From Pratylenchus scribneri (taxonomy: Eukaryota > Nematoda > Chromadorea > Rhabditida > Pratylenchidae): 64,000 bases of DNA. Positions within the stretch are counted from its first letter, which is position 1. Each line of letters starts with the position of its first letter. A model generated the notes under the pieces. The model had not been told where the DNA came from. It made no database searches and was given only the letters and a program-made list of their open reading frames with translations. A program made the position numbers and the translations under genes. The stretch lies in assembly GCA_030063045.1 (NCBI GenBank), contig JAQSEB010000020.1:3286001-3350000 (forward strand), written 5' to 3'. Of the stretch, positions 23,236 to 35,400 are shown one piece after another.

Positions 23236-25087
23236 TTAATGATAATATTCATTGGAAAATTGGTTTGAATTTAAATATAATATGGTGCATTCTTCTTTAA
23301 ATAAATAAAATCTTTTTAAAAATTATTTTATTTTGCATATTCATTCCAACAAAATTATTCTCAGCATTTCCAAATTTCCATTGTTTTATTTTATTGTCTG
23401 CATAAATATATGCAATTTAGGGCCATTTGAGAAGAGTACTCCACTCCCAATGGACATTTCGAAGGAAGAAATTACTGCTGCCGGACAACATCCCACAACC
23501 AAAAGCAATCGGCGAAAATGAGTGTAGCAGATGTTCCTCAAAACCATTTTACTGTTCCCTCAACCCCCCCCCCCCCCCCAATTCCCATCCAATTCATTCT
23601 CGTCCTCCCTTCCTTCCCAATCCTCTCGACCCCTTCATCATCGGCAGCAGAGGGCCGGACCCATCCCTTTGGAGCCATTCGCCATTTGGACATCGTCGTT
23701 GTTGGCAATTTTTGGCCCCTTTAACCTCATTTTGGCCTCTGTTGGGAACATTTGTCCTCATCATCTGCTCCTCCTCTGCTGGGATGACCGGTCAACTCCT
23801 CCTTCCTCGAGGCCCAATCCTCATTCACAATCCCCTATCTTGATTATCCATCCTTCCCTCTGAGGAAAAGCAGCAATTGCCAAGAGCGTCCACTCTTTAT
23901 TCCAACCAAAAACTCATCGCAACTTTCATAAAATCCCTTGAGGCAATTTTTATAGGTTAACTGAAAGTTGGGACCTCAAATTTTGCAGCCCTCATCGATA
24001 AATGAGAATTGCAGCCCAATAACCATCCTCCTAAATCTAAAGCCTAGCCTAAATACAAAACCAATTTTCAGAGAATATAAATTTTGGTCTTAAATATTAT
24101 CTCTATTATCGTTAAATATTATTTTTAGGTAGGACCACAAAATTCAGGGGCACAAATTAACTTTTTTTTTTATAAATAATAGAATTAATTTGATATATTT
24201 TTGTGGCATTTTTATCTAATATATGGTTATAGTATTCTAAATAAAAATCCGTTGATAACTAAATCTATTTTAAACCATTTTATTCCTTCCAAATTGTCCA
24301 TTAATCTTAATAAGAAAAGAAATAAAAAGCCGCCTTCCATTACACCACATTTTGTCTAGAGGCACCAGACTGGCTCTAAATTTCTAAACTTTTCCTTCCA
24401 TCCGCATTTCTCCTTCCATTTTGGCGCATTTTTCTCAAAGAGATTGCTGGCGCCGAGGATGGCGGCTTTTCATCAAAAGGTTGCTCTGGCAAAACCGACG
24501 AAACCCTCGCCACGAAGCACAGAAGGCCGAGAAGAGTGAAAGGCGGGTGAATGGACGGATGGAAAGAGGGGAAGATAGGGAAAATGCAGCTGGAAGGGGA
24601 GGCACGGATGGAATAATAAAAATAAGTGCTGCTGGTTGGGCCAATCCCCTCTCCTTTTGGCCCAATCCTCCTCCTCCTTTCCACCCTTTCATCATTTCGG
24701 GGTCTCGAGGAGCGGGGTGCGCGCGCCTCTCCACCCCATTTTCTCGGCTCCATCCCCAACCCCCAACATTCGCCAATTCATCGATTTTCATTTCATTTTT
24801 GGCCGCTTTTCCTCCATCCTCTCCCTTCCCTAAAGCCTTCTCAGCCATTCAGTCTGGTCGGCTTCTCGACCACCGCCTCAGCTCCACAATTTGCCTCATT
24901 CCAGTCTTGGCCCCCCCCCTCCCCCCCCCCAGGGCGGCTTTTTCCATTCTCGCCCGTCTTCGCCTCCCCACCCAGTCATCCCTTCCTTAGCTTTACGAAT
25001 AAATGACATTTTCATTATTTACCATTTTCCTTAAACCACCATTTTGAATTTCATACAATTACATTAATAATTTATATTTGTTGCCGA

Positions 25088-25425
25088 AGATTTGGGAAAT
25101 TATCTTTTCACGGAAAAGGCCAGGCTTTTAGGTAAGCCGATTTTGGGAATCTTAGTTTATAGAATTGTACAGATTCGAGAATAGGCTAATTTGATTCGGC
25201 TTGTCGACTTGGTATATTAAATTTCAATTTCAAACCAGTATGAGCATGTTTAGTAACAATTTCTGCTAGATTACTATCCCGCCTCCGGCGCCTAACCGAT
25301 TAAATCGACTATGACGAGTCGATGAGTCTATTTTCAAGTCTCTGGTTGCCTAGAAGTCGAGATTACCGAAATCGGCGTGCTAGAATTCGGGCCTTTTCCG
25401 TGAAAGACCAATTCCCAAATCTGTA
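25088..25425. mobile_element. Hairpin (foldback) element
   Basis: Left arm GATTTGGGAAATTATCTTTTC then ACGGAAAAGGCC is repeated inverted at the right end as GGCCTTTTCCGTGAAAGACC then AATTCCCAAATC. GCCGATTT at 25137 pairs with AAATCGGC at 25370. Arms about 60-120 bp, centre around 25260. Confidence 0.75.
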
Positions 25426-26244
25426 ATATACCTATTTCCAACTAATTTCACTATAATTTTACGCTATTTTGCCAAAAACAATAATTGCGATTTTCAAACA
25501 AATAAGTGAGAAGGAAATAATTAATAAAATGCATAATTGTATAATGCGCAGAAAACGGTGAACAAATGTCGATTCTGGTCATACAAACCAAAAATTTCTT
25601 TATACTTCCAAATATACAAAATTATATGCCAATTCCATAAATAATAAATTAAAAATAGAACCACCAAAAATATTTCTGCCTTCAATGTTCATTCATTCCT
25701 CCTTCCACCATCCCCATTCATTTTTGTGCCCTCCATCCATTTCATTCCTTCATTCATTCATTCATTCTTTCCCGCACATTCCATTTCCATTCACACGATA
25801 CCGTATTCCTCATCCAATGGTTGAAGAGAGAAAAACAAAATAACATAACAAAAAGCGAATGAAAAAAATGGGGCAGAGACGCCTTGGGCTTTTTCCCCTT
25901 GGAAACCATAACATTTTAAGATTTTAGTCATCATTTTCCCCCCATTATTTTTAGCCAAATTCATTTTGTAAAATAATTCAATATTGGCACAAAGGTGAAT
26001 ATGTGAATCGTCGAAAGTAAATCGAGTGAGAAGATTTTGGCTGCCGGCAGTTTTGCAAATCATCTAGTCACATTGAATTCCTTGGAAATATTGCCAAAAA
26101 TTAGCAAAGGGATGGTGGAAAGGAGTCGTAAAAGAGTGCACGAAAATGATGGAAATGAGGTGAAAAATATTATTTATTATTATTTTGAAAAATTAAATAA
26201 TATTAAAGACAAAATGGACATTTCCAAAGGCTAAAGAGGGAAAA

Positions 26245-29200
26245 ATGGAAGGAGGAATATCGTCGTTGGATTCAATGCTTTTGGAAATATTTGGTGACAA
26301 AACATTGGATGAACCTTGGCAATGGGATTGGCGATGCGGAGCAAGGGTATTCAAATAAATTGGGAAATATTGAGAAAATATTAAATTAAATTTATTAATA
26401 TATTTTTTTTCAAAAATATTCTGAAACTTTACTGAAAATTTAGCTAATCATTATAAAATTAATAAGTCGAAAAATTGGAAATTATTCGAATTTTGGCTTT
26501 TCACATTATTTGATATATTGGCTAATTAAATAAATTATATTGTAAAAATTATAAAATTTACGAAAATTAACCAATATCTTTGCTTTGAAAAGTAAAAGAA
26601 AGAAAGCTTCATGGTAAATAATAATAATTAAAAATTAAATATAAAAAAATAATTTTCAGCTGGGTTCGACGGTTACAAAATTCTTCGAGAATGGTTTTGG
26701 CGTCGAATTTCATCCTAAATTCGCAATTGGGTAAAAATATTAAATTAATATTCTTAATGAAATATTGCCTTTTTATTTAGAAGTGCCGCCGTCCAAGGAA
26801 ATTTAAATTTGAATCATAAAATGGTGGCCTTTTGGGAAGTGGAAGTAAACGATGTTTTTGGTTCATCAATGATGTTTGGTAATTTTAAAATATTTTAATA
26901 ATTTAAATTATAATTTATTTAAAGGAATTGGAACGGAGAATGCATTGTTGAATACACCATATCTTTTCACAAATTTATTGGGCGGATTATGCACTGAAAA
27001 ATTGAATCAATTGGGATTTTATACGGAAAAAATGAACGAATCGGAAAGTTGTGGCCTTTCACATAAAGTTGGAAATCAATTAATTTAATATTCAAAATAA
27101 AATATTTAACTTAGGGAATTTTCTATCATTCTGGCAATGGCACCCAATTTTGTGACAAATTTGTGGAGGGCATTGGCTGTCGGGTTGGCATCATTTTTGA
27201 TGGACCAAATGGAAGGATGGGATTTGCATTGAATGGGAAATGGCTGGGATGGGCCATTGAAAATTTGGATTTTGGAATTGGCCAAACACAAATTTACAGA
27301 CCAATGGTGGCAAGGTAAATATTTAAATAATTAAATATTATTATTTTAATTGTCATTTTAAAAATATCTTTGAGGTATAAAATATGATTAAATCTGGCTA
27401 CATTTTAAGCCTTATATTGCTTAGGCCATAGCCCTAAACCTAAATTTAATAATATTAAATACTAATTATTATAACAAGTTAAAAATTAATGAACAAATTT
27501 AATTATTTAAGAGTAAAAAATTAATATTATTTTATACATATTATATTTAAATTAATTAATTAATTAGAATAAATTAATAATTTATCAAAATTAATTTGAA
27601 TTAATTCACAGCACTGCGCAACGTTCTCGATTCAAATTGCTTTGCTGCACTCAGCGAAAAAAATGTATTCCATTGAGTTTGGGAAAAATTGCACAAAATA
27701 AAATTGTTTACCAATTAATTGAGAATAATCGAAATTATATACAATATAAAAAGCTTTGTCCCTCGGTTTTTTGGGTTTATTAAGGTTCGGTTTGGGAGTT
27801 GGGGGACGGGGGTCGGAAAACTGCATCCAGAATGCACACGTATTGATGAATATGGACATGGTTTTGGGTGAGGTTGAATTTGGCCAGGTCGTTAGCAGAG
27901 GGGCAAAACCGGTTTTTGGACTTAGAATTTGGCCGCATTTTTTACTTTTTCGTTTATAACTTTTTTGTGTATGGATATTTTCGTGAGGAGTTTCTTTAGT
28001 GCCACTCAGAAGAATGTGGGCTTCAAAATGATGTATAGCACCTGGGGCTGCGCGGCTTGGCCTAGGACGAGTTCGTGTTAGAAGATGCGCAGGTCATAAT
28101 TTGGCCATATCCCGCCCCAGAGCTAAGCCTATAGTGGATGTAGGAATTGGATGATGAAAATCGGGACTCAAGGGTTTTCGGCCATGGGGAATTCAATTAT
28201 GGCATCAGTTTTTTGATCCGCGCAACGGGTGGTTTGCAAACCGGTTCAAAAAAGTCAAAAAATGAGAATATGGGTGGATTGAGGTAAAAATTGGGACTCG
28301 GGGGTTTTCTGCCATGGGGAATTTAAATATGACATTGGTTTTGCGATTAGATAGAAACCGGTTTGCAAACCAGTTCAAAAAAATAAAAAAATGGAAATAT
28401 GGACGGATTGAAATGAAATTTGGGATTTGGGGGTTTTCGGATATGGAGAATTCAATTATGGCATCAGTTTTTTGATCCGCGCAACGAGTGGTTTGCAAAC
28501 CGGTTCAAAAATGTTATAAAATGGAATTTTTGTCGGAATGAATTGTAAATTGAGACTTGGGGGTTTTCGAATATGGAGAATTCAAAAATGATAACAGTTT
28601 TATGATCGGCGCAGATATCGGTTTGCAAACCGGTTTAAAATGGAAATTTTTATCGGATTGAAGTGAAAATTGGGATTCTGGGGTTTTCGGGTATGGAGAA
28701 TTCAGAAATGATGTTCATTTTATGATCTATGAAAAAGGTGGTTTGCAAACCGGTTCAAAAAATTTCTAAAATAGGGAAAAAAGCGGGCGAGCGAAGCGAG
28801 CCTGCACACGACCTAAAGAAGAGCGGGCGAGCGAAGGGAAAAAAGCGGGCAAGCGAAGCGAGCCTGCACACGACCTAAAGAAGGACTGGCGAGCGAAGCG
28901 AGCCTGAACACGACCTATCGAAGAGTGGGCGAGCGAAGCGAGCCTGCACATGACCTTTAAATAATTTCAAAATCCGAATCCCTAGGGTAGGTCGAACGCG
29001 CCTTGGCGCGTTAACATGAACAGAAGGCTTTAATCCCTCCCGATATCTTACCAAATCCTTCCCACATATTCCTTACACCCACTTCCCTTACGCCCACTTC
29101 CCTTACGTCCACTAGTTTGGTAAATAATAAAATATTAAATTAATTAATTAATTTTCTAAAGGATTCAAGTGAGGAAATTCAACAAAAAATCCAACACTTC

Positions 29201-29955
29201 TGTTTGCCCAAAATTTTGGCCAAAGAACTTATCCAAAATTGTTCAAATTTAAAAATATTCAAAGACAAACAAAATTTGGAGAAAATGGAAATAATAGAAG
29301 GTAAATAAAATGGACAAAATTGAAATTAAAATGGTGGTTATGGTTAGCCGACATTTGCGCCGGAGCTTTTGCGCCGCCGACTTTTGCGCAAGAACATTTG
29401 CGAACCCAGGAATTGCGCCGCCGACTCCGCCGATTTTTGCGTCATCGCCTTCCGCGAGGTTTCAGGATTCCGGAAATGCGAATTAGATTTTAAAGAAAGT
29501 ATGTAAATTAAATCCAATTATGATTCTTTTATTTATTAGCAAATTAAGATTATTAGCCAAAAATAAAAGAATAAATAAAATACCTGATTATATTAAGTAA
29601 AGTAAAGTCTTATTTAAATGCTGAACTCGCGCTGAAAAAGCTGCGGCGGAAATTTTTAGCGAATTGGAAAAGGCAAAGAATAAGAATATTTAATATATTT
29701 TTAAATAATTTTTTCAGTATTTTTCTGGAATGATTTCTTTCTCTTATTTGGCTCATTGATATGTGTAATATATTTCTTAATAATTCTTATAAAGTGGCAA
29801 AAGTCGGCGTCGCAATTGTTCCCGGCGCAAAAGTCAAATCACCAAAATTATTTTTAAATGAATAAATTTTTTATTTATTTTCAGATGTCCGACGCTCGAA
29901 ACGCAAAACCCGCCGTCCCCAACGTTTTGGCTTTACCGATGTCCATCCATCCTAA
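26245..29955 (+). CDS. spsb3: SPRY/SOCS-box protein, SPSB3-like
   Basis: Predicted substrate-recognition part of a Cullin-RING E3 ubiquitin ligase. Exons: 26245-26346, 26660-26730, 26781-26878, 26925-27067, 27115-27314, 27612-27774, 29162-29300, 29885-29955; phases agree, giving 328 residues. The SPRY domain runs from about residue 35 to 220: FHPKFAIGSAAVQG, FWEVEVNDVFGSSMMFGIGT, LLGG, CGLSHKGIFYHSGNGTQF, NGRMGFALNGKWLG, YRPMVARSTAQ. These match SPSB3 more than SPSB1/2/4 (mMvGvGT, GLSYxGxxxH, STA). It is followed by a weak SOCS-box-like segment (CIPLSLGKIA ... FCLPKILAKEL) and a basic tail (RRSKRKTRRPQR), as in SPSB3. The exon ending at 27774 uses a GTTTAT donor; without splicing the protein stops at 27783, so the tail exons are slightly less certain. 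The 1.4-kb intron inside the SOCS box is full of tandem repeats. Confidence 0.88.
28125..28765 (+). repeat. Tandem repeat, ~130-bp unit, five copies
   Basis: Each unit carries the palindromic core CCGGTTTGCAAACCGG or a close variant (at about 28230, 28360, 28490, 28620 and 28740), preceded by GGGTTTTCGG.ATGG.GAATTCA. It lies in the SPSB3-like intron 27775-29161. Confidence 0.9.
28780..28955 (+). repeat. Tandem repeat, ~40-bp GC-rich unit, about four copies
   Basis: Units of GCGGGCGAGCGAAGCGAGCC followed by TGCACACGACCTAAAGAAG, immediately after the 130-bp array in the same intron. One unit is shortened. Much richer in GC than its surroundings. Confidence 0.9.
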
Positions 29956-32434
29956 AAAAATCATTTCATGTCAATTTTACGTTTTTTAAAAATTTTTAAT
30001 ATATTTTTTGAACATTTCAATTCATTTTTTTACTCTGTGTTTAAAAATCAAACTTGAAATAAAATAAAATTAATAATACAAAAAAATGAAATGAATGTGA
30101 AAATTTGAATTGAAATGAGCCAACATTAAATTTTAATTTATATATACCACAATTTTTCAATAAATTTTTACAAATTTATTTTCCATCCATGACCAAATCT
30201 ACGCATTTATTTGTTGTAAATATTAATTACATTCATTTTTTAAAATTTGATTCGCATATTTTTTCCCAATTTATTTAGCTTTAAATTTTTATAATTATTT
30301 CAACTATTTTTATAAGGGCAGACACAAAAAATACTCGCAAATTTGTTTATAAAAATATTTCACCACCCATGTATTCAATTCAATATTCTCGAAGCCATTT
30401 TTTATTATTAATTTTCTAATTTAAATTTAAATAAGCTAGACCACACAGAATTGTACCCAACGAGTCTATTCTTTTTATATTATTCACAAAAATAGAACGC
30501 GCTTTCCATTTCATTTTTATTCAATTTCGATTCAATGCAATTAATTATTTTTTATTTAAATTTATTTAAATTCACCACATATTCTTGTCCGGAGGCAAAA
30601 TTTGCTGAAGGCAAAAAATACTCATACAAAGATTCGATACAATATTTTTGATCATCGTCCACTCTATTGATTTGATATTAATTTTTAATCTAAAATGATA
30701 TTATTTATTTTATTTTAATTGATATTTTCTCTCTATTTTAATTACCGCATTTTTGACAATTTTAAAAAAAGCTTTAAAAATTCATAATAACATTTTTAAC
30801 ACCACTAGTCCAAAATTAAAAAGCATTTAATAATTCCCATTTTATTCATCATTTTTATCATTAATTTTCCTCGTATTATTTTTACCACAAAAAAGTATGT
30901 CTCTCTTCTCTCAAGTCAAAAATAATTATTTTTATTCCAATCCCATCCAATCATTCTGCTGAGGTCGACAAATGTGCAATCTAGTCAATGATGTACAAAA
31001 TTAAATCAACACATATTTTATTTTCATTTTTATTTTATTTTCCATTGTTTTGCTTCTAACCAAAAATGATTGTAAAAAATTACACAATTTTTATTCAACT
31101 ATTTTTCAATACATTGATTTTAAAATTAATTAAGCTAGCTAAATTCATTAATTTCCTTTTTTAAATGCTCCCCTTGAATCATTTTTAAAATTAATTTTTT
31201 TAATATTATTTTTTATTAAAATTGTCGTCATTGGTCTGCAGCTATTTTTTGTAAATATTTCAAATTAACATTTGAATCAATTTATTTTTTTATTCTCCTT
31301 TAAATTAATTTTTTCGTGCATATTTTCCGGCATAAATAAAGCATTTATTTGTTGATTATATTTTTATAATTTTATTATATTAACTGCAATTAGGTCCAAG
31401 TAAAGAAGTGAGAAATTTGATGAGAAAATGAAGAATATATAATGGCCCAAATAATGCCCTTTTCTTATTGGCTGTTTGCTTCTCATAAATTATTTCGCTT
31501 AGTAAAAATGGGGTCTATGTTGATTGGATTGACTGGCCAGTGAGGGAAGAGAAATGAGAGAAAGGGGAAGAGACAATGATAAATGATTGGTCATTTTGCT
31601 TCATTTGCTTTGTCCATTCGCATCGATGGGCTGCTTCCCACACAATTTTTCACTCAGATAGAATCCATTCTATATAATCGACCTGTCATTTTGTGTTGTC
31701 GTGGGGTTCAGTGGAGAAGGACTGAACTTGGCTCCCTTGCGGAGGTCAAGTGCGGTCAGCAGCTGCAGGGCCAAAAGGATACGTCGACTTTGGCAGGGTC
31801 GACAACAAAACAAACACAACAGCCAGGAAACCCCTGAGGACAGCCGAATGGCTATGGAGGGCGTGGGGGGGTTAAAAATACACGCAAGGAGGACGGAGGC
31901 AAGCCATGGCCCAACCGAATACGCAGTTTGCAAAGAAAGACCGGCCTCTTGAACCGATGAAGCAGCTGAACCCCCCAATTTTTTTCAACTTATTTTAAGC
32001 AAGTCCAAAACGTCGTCTTTTTTTCATTTTTCGTACATTAATTTTTGTCAACTTTTCATTTTCATTTATCTCCTTTAAAAATTTTTTGATCATTTGTTCA
32101 CTTTTTTGTGTAATTCGCATACCAAATTAGAAATTAAATTTATCAATGAATAAAAAATCCAGTCAATAATATTTGATTTAATTATTTTTTGTTCTATTTA
32201 AAATTATTTTTCATGCATTTTTCCGGCATACAATTCATTTTGAAAGATTGAGGCTTAAATGCCAATTGTAAAAATCATTTTTATTTCATTTTTGCCATCT
32301 TTATCAAAATATTACACAATTTTATGCCTTTAAAAATTGAAAGACTAGAAAATAATAAAAAGAAAGAATTTAAGAATAATTTAATTATTCGAGATTAATT
32401 CAAATCATTTCATCCTTCTAAATTAGTGCAAAAA
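29956..32434. other. Convergent intergenic region between SPSB3-like and kinesin genes
   Basis: 2.5 kb of very AT-rich sequence with the 3' ends of both genes. The only contrast is a GC-rich island at 31690-31975, listed separately. I see no other gene. Confidence 0.6.
31690..31975. other. GC-rich island of unknown nature
   Basis: About 285 bp of balanced base composition set in DNA that is mostly A and T. It is open on both strands (83-102 codons) but shows no domain and no splice pattern. Both edges carry related G/C-rich words (GGGGTTCAG at 31704 and CTGAACCCCCC at 31967), a weak inverted pair that may mark an insertion. Confidence 0.45.
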
Positions 32435-35400
32435 TTATTCAAATATTCGGCGAATTCTGGCAGCCTCTTTTTCCCTGAAAATAAATAAATTATTAATTTT
32501 CCAATTCAAAAAACAAACTTGGCTTTGGAATATGAAGAGGAGGATGGTTGATTTTGGAAATCATTTGCCCAATCAGCTGAATTGTTACCAATTAAATCAG
32601 CATAACTCATGAATAAAGGCTGCAATTGGGGATTTTCCACCTTAAATAATAAATATTAATAAAATTCATAAATTTTGCCTAACCATTTTGGCCTGCGAAT
32701 TGCCATGGTTTTGATGATGATTTTGGCGAAGATTGTTGCCTGTGTAAGCCTGAAAAATTTAAATAATTAAACATAATTGGTAGGTGAAAATATTAATAAA
32801 TTAATTTTAAAAAAGATTAAATTTATTTCTCCTTACAATGCATTTCAATTGCCAATCGCCAATTTCCTCATTCCAATGCACGAATTTCTCAATATATCTT
32901 TGTTGTTCCTCCGGAATTGACTAAATATAGAATTTCAAAATTTAATTATTTTATTAATTTGTCCCATTAATATGGATTTCTTAATATTTTTGAAGAATAT
33001 TTTAATTCAATTTTAACCCATTAAAATCTCATTACAGTCAATCGAGTTTAATCATATTACCTCTTCGAGGAGAAGATTGGCAAAAAGAATTTCCCTTTGT
33101 AATTGTCGAATACTTTCCAGCAATGCCTTTAAATAAAATTAATAAAAATGTTTTTATCAACTTAATGTTAAAAATTTTTGTCTATATAATATCAATTTTA
33201 TAATAATAATATTAATATTTATATTAATATTATATTAATTTTGTATTTATATTATATTAAATATAATATAAATACAAAATTAATATAATATTAATATTAT
33301 ATTTTAATATTATATTAATTATATATTTATAATATATTAGTTTTATATCAATTTTATATTTATTTTATATTAATTTTCATTTCAAATATCTATAAAATTT
33401 TATAAAATATAGAAAAAAAATTCAAAAAACAATTCTTATGTATTTACCTCTGTCTCTCGATGATGTTCCATTTCCTGATCATGTAATTCTCCTTTTGCCT
33501 GCATATATTGGGTCCAAACCTGTTCATGGAATTTGGTCAAATTTTTAATAATTAATTTTTCTCACTTTTTTCAATTTTTTGCCCATTATTTGTGCCTGTT
33601 CCTGCATTGTCGCATTTTTCTCCTCAATTTCCAAATGTTCTGCCTGTTGATTACGGTATCGTTCATTCAATTGTTGTTCACTCTAAAAATGGCCACAAAA
33701 AGGAATTTTAATTTAGATTAAAATTATTTTGATCCCAAAATCTTTAATAAATGATTTTTAGGTAAAATAATAATTTAGTGAAATAATTTACCTGTATGGC
33801 CCTTTCCAAATCTCTTTAAATATGAATTTTAAAATTAAATTTAATTTAGGTCACAAAACTGATTGCTCGCTTCCAACAATTCATTTTGCGCTTCCACCTT
33901 TTCCAGCATATTTTCTCCGCCAACAATTATTTGCCTCTCAATGGCCATCAATTTTTGGGCCAATTTGTCTCTTTCCCTTCGATTTCTCTTTAATTCCTCT
34001 TCTCTTTTCAATAATGCCTCGGCCAATCGACGCCGTTCGCCTTCGTCCTGAGGGGACATTGCCAATTCCTTAAATGGTTATACTTATTTTTGGAATCTGG
34101 AGAAAATGGTTAAAATTTGTGATTAGATGAGGAATAAATTATTATTGAATGAATTTGTATTTATGGATCAAAAAAATTTGCTAGGTTGGAATTGGATGGC
34201 ACTGTCAAATGTCAATGCCATCAATGCCTAAAGGCTAAAGGGCCTTTCCTATTCATCCTACTGTATCCACAATTTTTACCTAATCGCCCCATCACCCTAT
34301 CATATCAATCTAATATTGCCTCAATCTATCTTTTTAAACCCACCCTTTCTCCTCTCCTATTATTTTTACTCTTTATATTATTATCAGAGGATTATCACAT
34401 TTTTCTGTAAATTAATAAAAAATAATTTAAAGTCGAGTTTCCCCTTTTATTCCTATCCCATTCATTGGGCCACTGAGGACTTAGGCCTCCAGCGAAGGGC
34501 TTGGGATAGAACTTAGGCCCAACTTTCGTCCTGACCATTTTAGCCCAAGATTGGGAACTAATAGGGGTTATATAAATAGAAATACATACCAATAAATATA
34601 AAAAATATGAATAATTACCTTATTACCTAATTACCAATAAAATTTACTAATATTTTCTCAGAAAAATTCTAATGTTTGAATGAAATTTACACTAAATTAA
34701 TAATTAAATTATTTTTACTTCATTTTTGTCTGCGGCATTCATCTCTGCTCCCTTTTTCGACAATGATTGCCTTCTTTCTGCCCCAATTTTGGCCACAATT
34801 TCATCATTTTGTTCATCCCCATCACTGTTATCATTTTCCGCATCCGAAATTGCCTCTGATTAATTTAAATTTAGAATTTTAATTCAAATTCAAATTCCAA
34901 ATTTTTTCACCTGCATTTTCCTCCAATTGTTTTTTCAATAATTCAATTTCCTCCTGAAAACGTCGAAGCAGGGCATCTTTCGGGTCTTGATTGATTCGGG
35001 CAACATTCTGAATTCGTTTTGCCCGACTCGCATATCGCAATGTGCTGATTGTTTCCTCATAATTATAATCCGCTGGACCGATGTTCGCAATCTTTATTAT
35101 GATTAATATTCAATAATTATATTTTAAAGTTGATCTGAATTTTGTGCATTGACCAATATCCCATCAATCTTTCAATCAATTAATGATTGAGTTAATCTCT
35201 CTTTTTAGAGCATTTTGGATATCAAAATGTTTGATCAAAAACATAATTGTCCAAGGTATTATGGTCAAAAACCAAAAATGACCTCCCAATTTTGGTCTAT
35301 TTTACCGCTTTTTTGGCGATAAATTTTTGCCAATTTTCATTAAATCAACTAATTCTTTCTTTAATCAATTCATCCAAATTAAAGTGGCACATGCTAATTA

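Larger units (their letters stand above)
22454..26244. other. Divergent intergenic region between GH53 and the SPSB3-like gene
   Basis: 3.8 kb. It contains a family-B dispersed repeat (23005-23235), C-runs at 23564-23579 and 24911-24930, GC-richer stretches open on both strands (23430-23860, 24376-25006) without recognisable protein, a hairpin element (25088-25425) and short CATT repeats at 25750-25780. The region before 26245 should hold the promoter of the SPRY/SOCS gene. Confidence 0.55.

Noticed and set aside
23427..23863. Frames of 110-138 codons, proline-rich
   Set aside because: They depend on a poly-C run and overlap in three frames. Nothing supports translation.
24376..25006. Frames of 127-189 codons on both strands
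   Set aside because: Low-complexity P/S/R-rich translations on both strands of a GC-richer patch, with a C-run; no domain and no splice pattern.
28200..28955. CRISPR-like array
   Set aside because: Repeats are head-to-tail without unique spacers of constant size, in a eukaryotic intron; ordinary tandem repeats.
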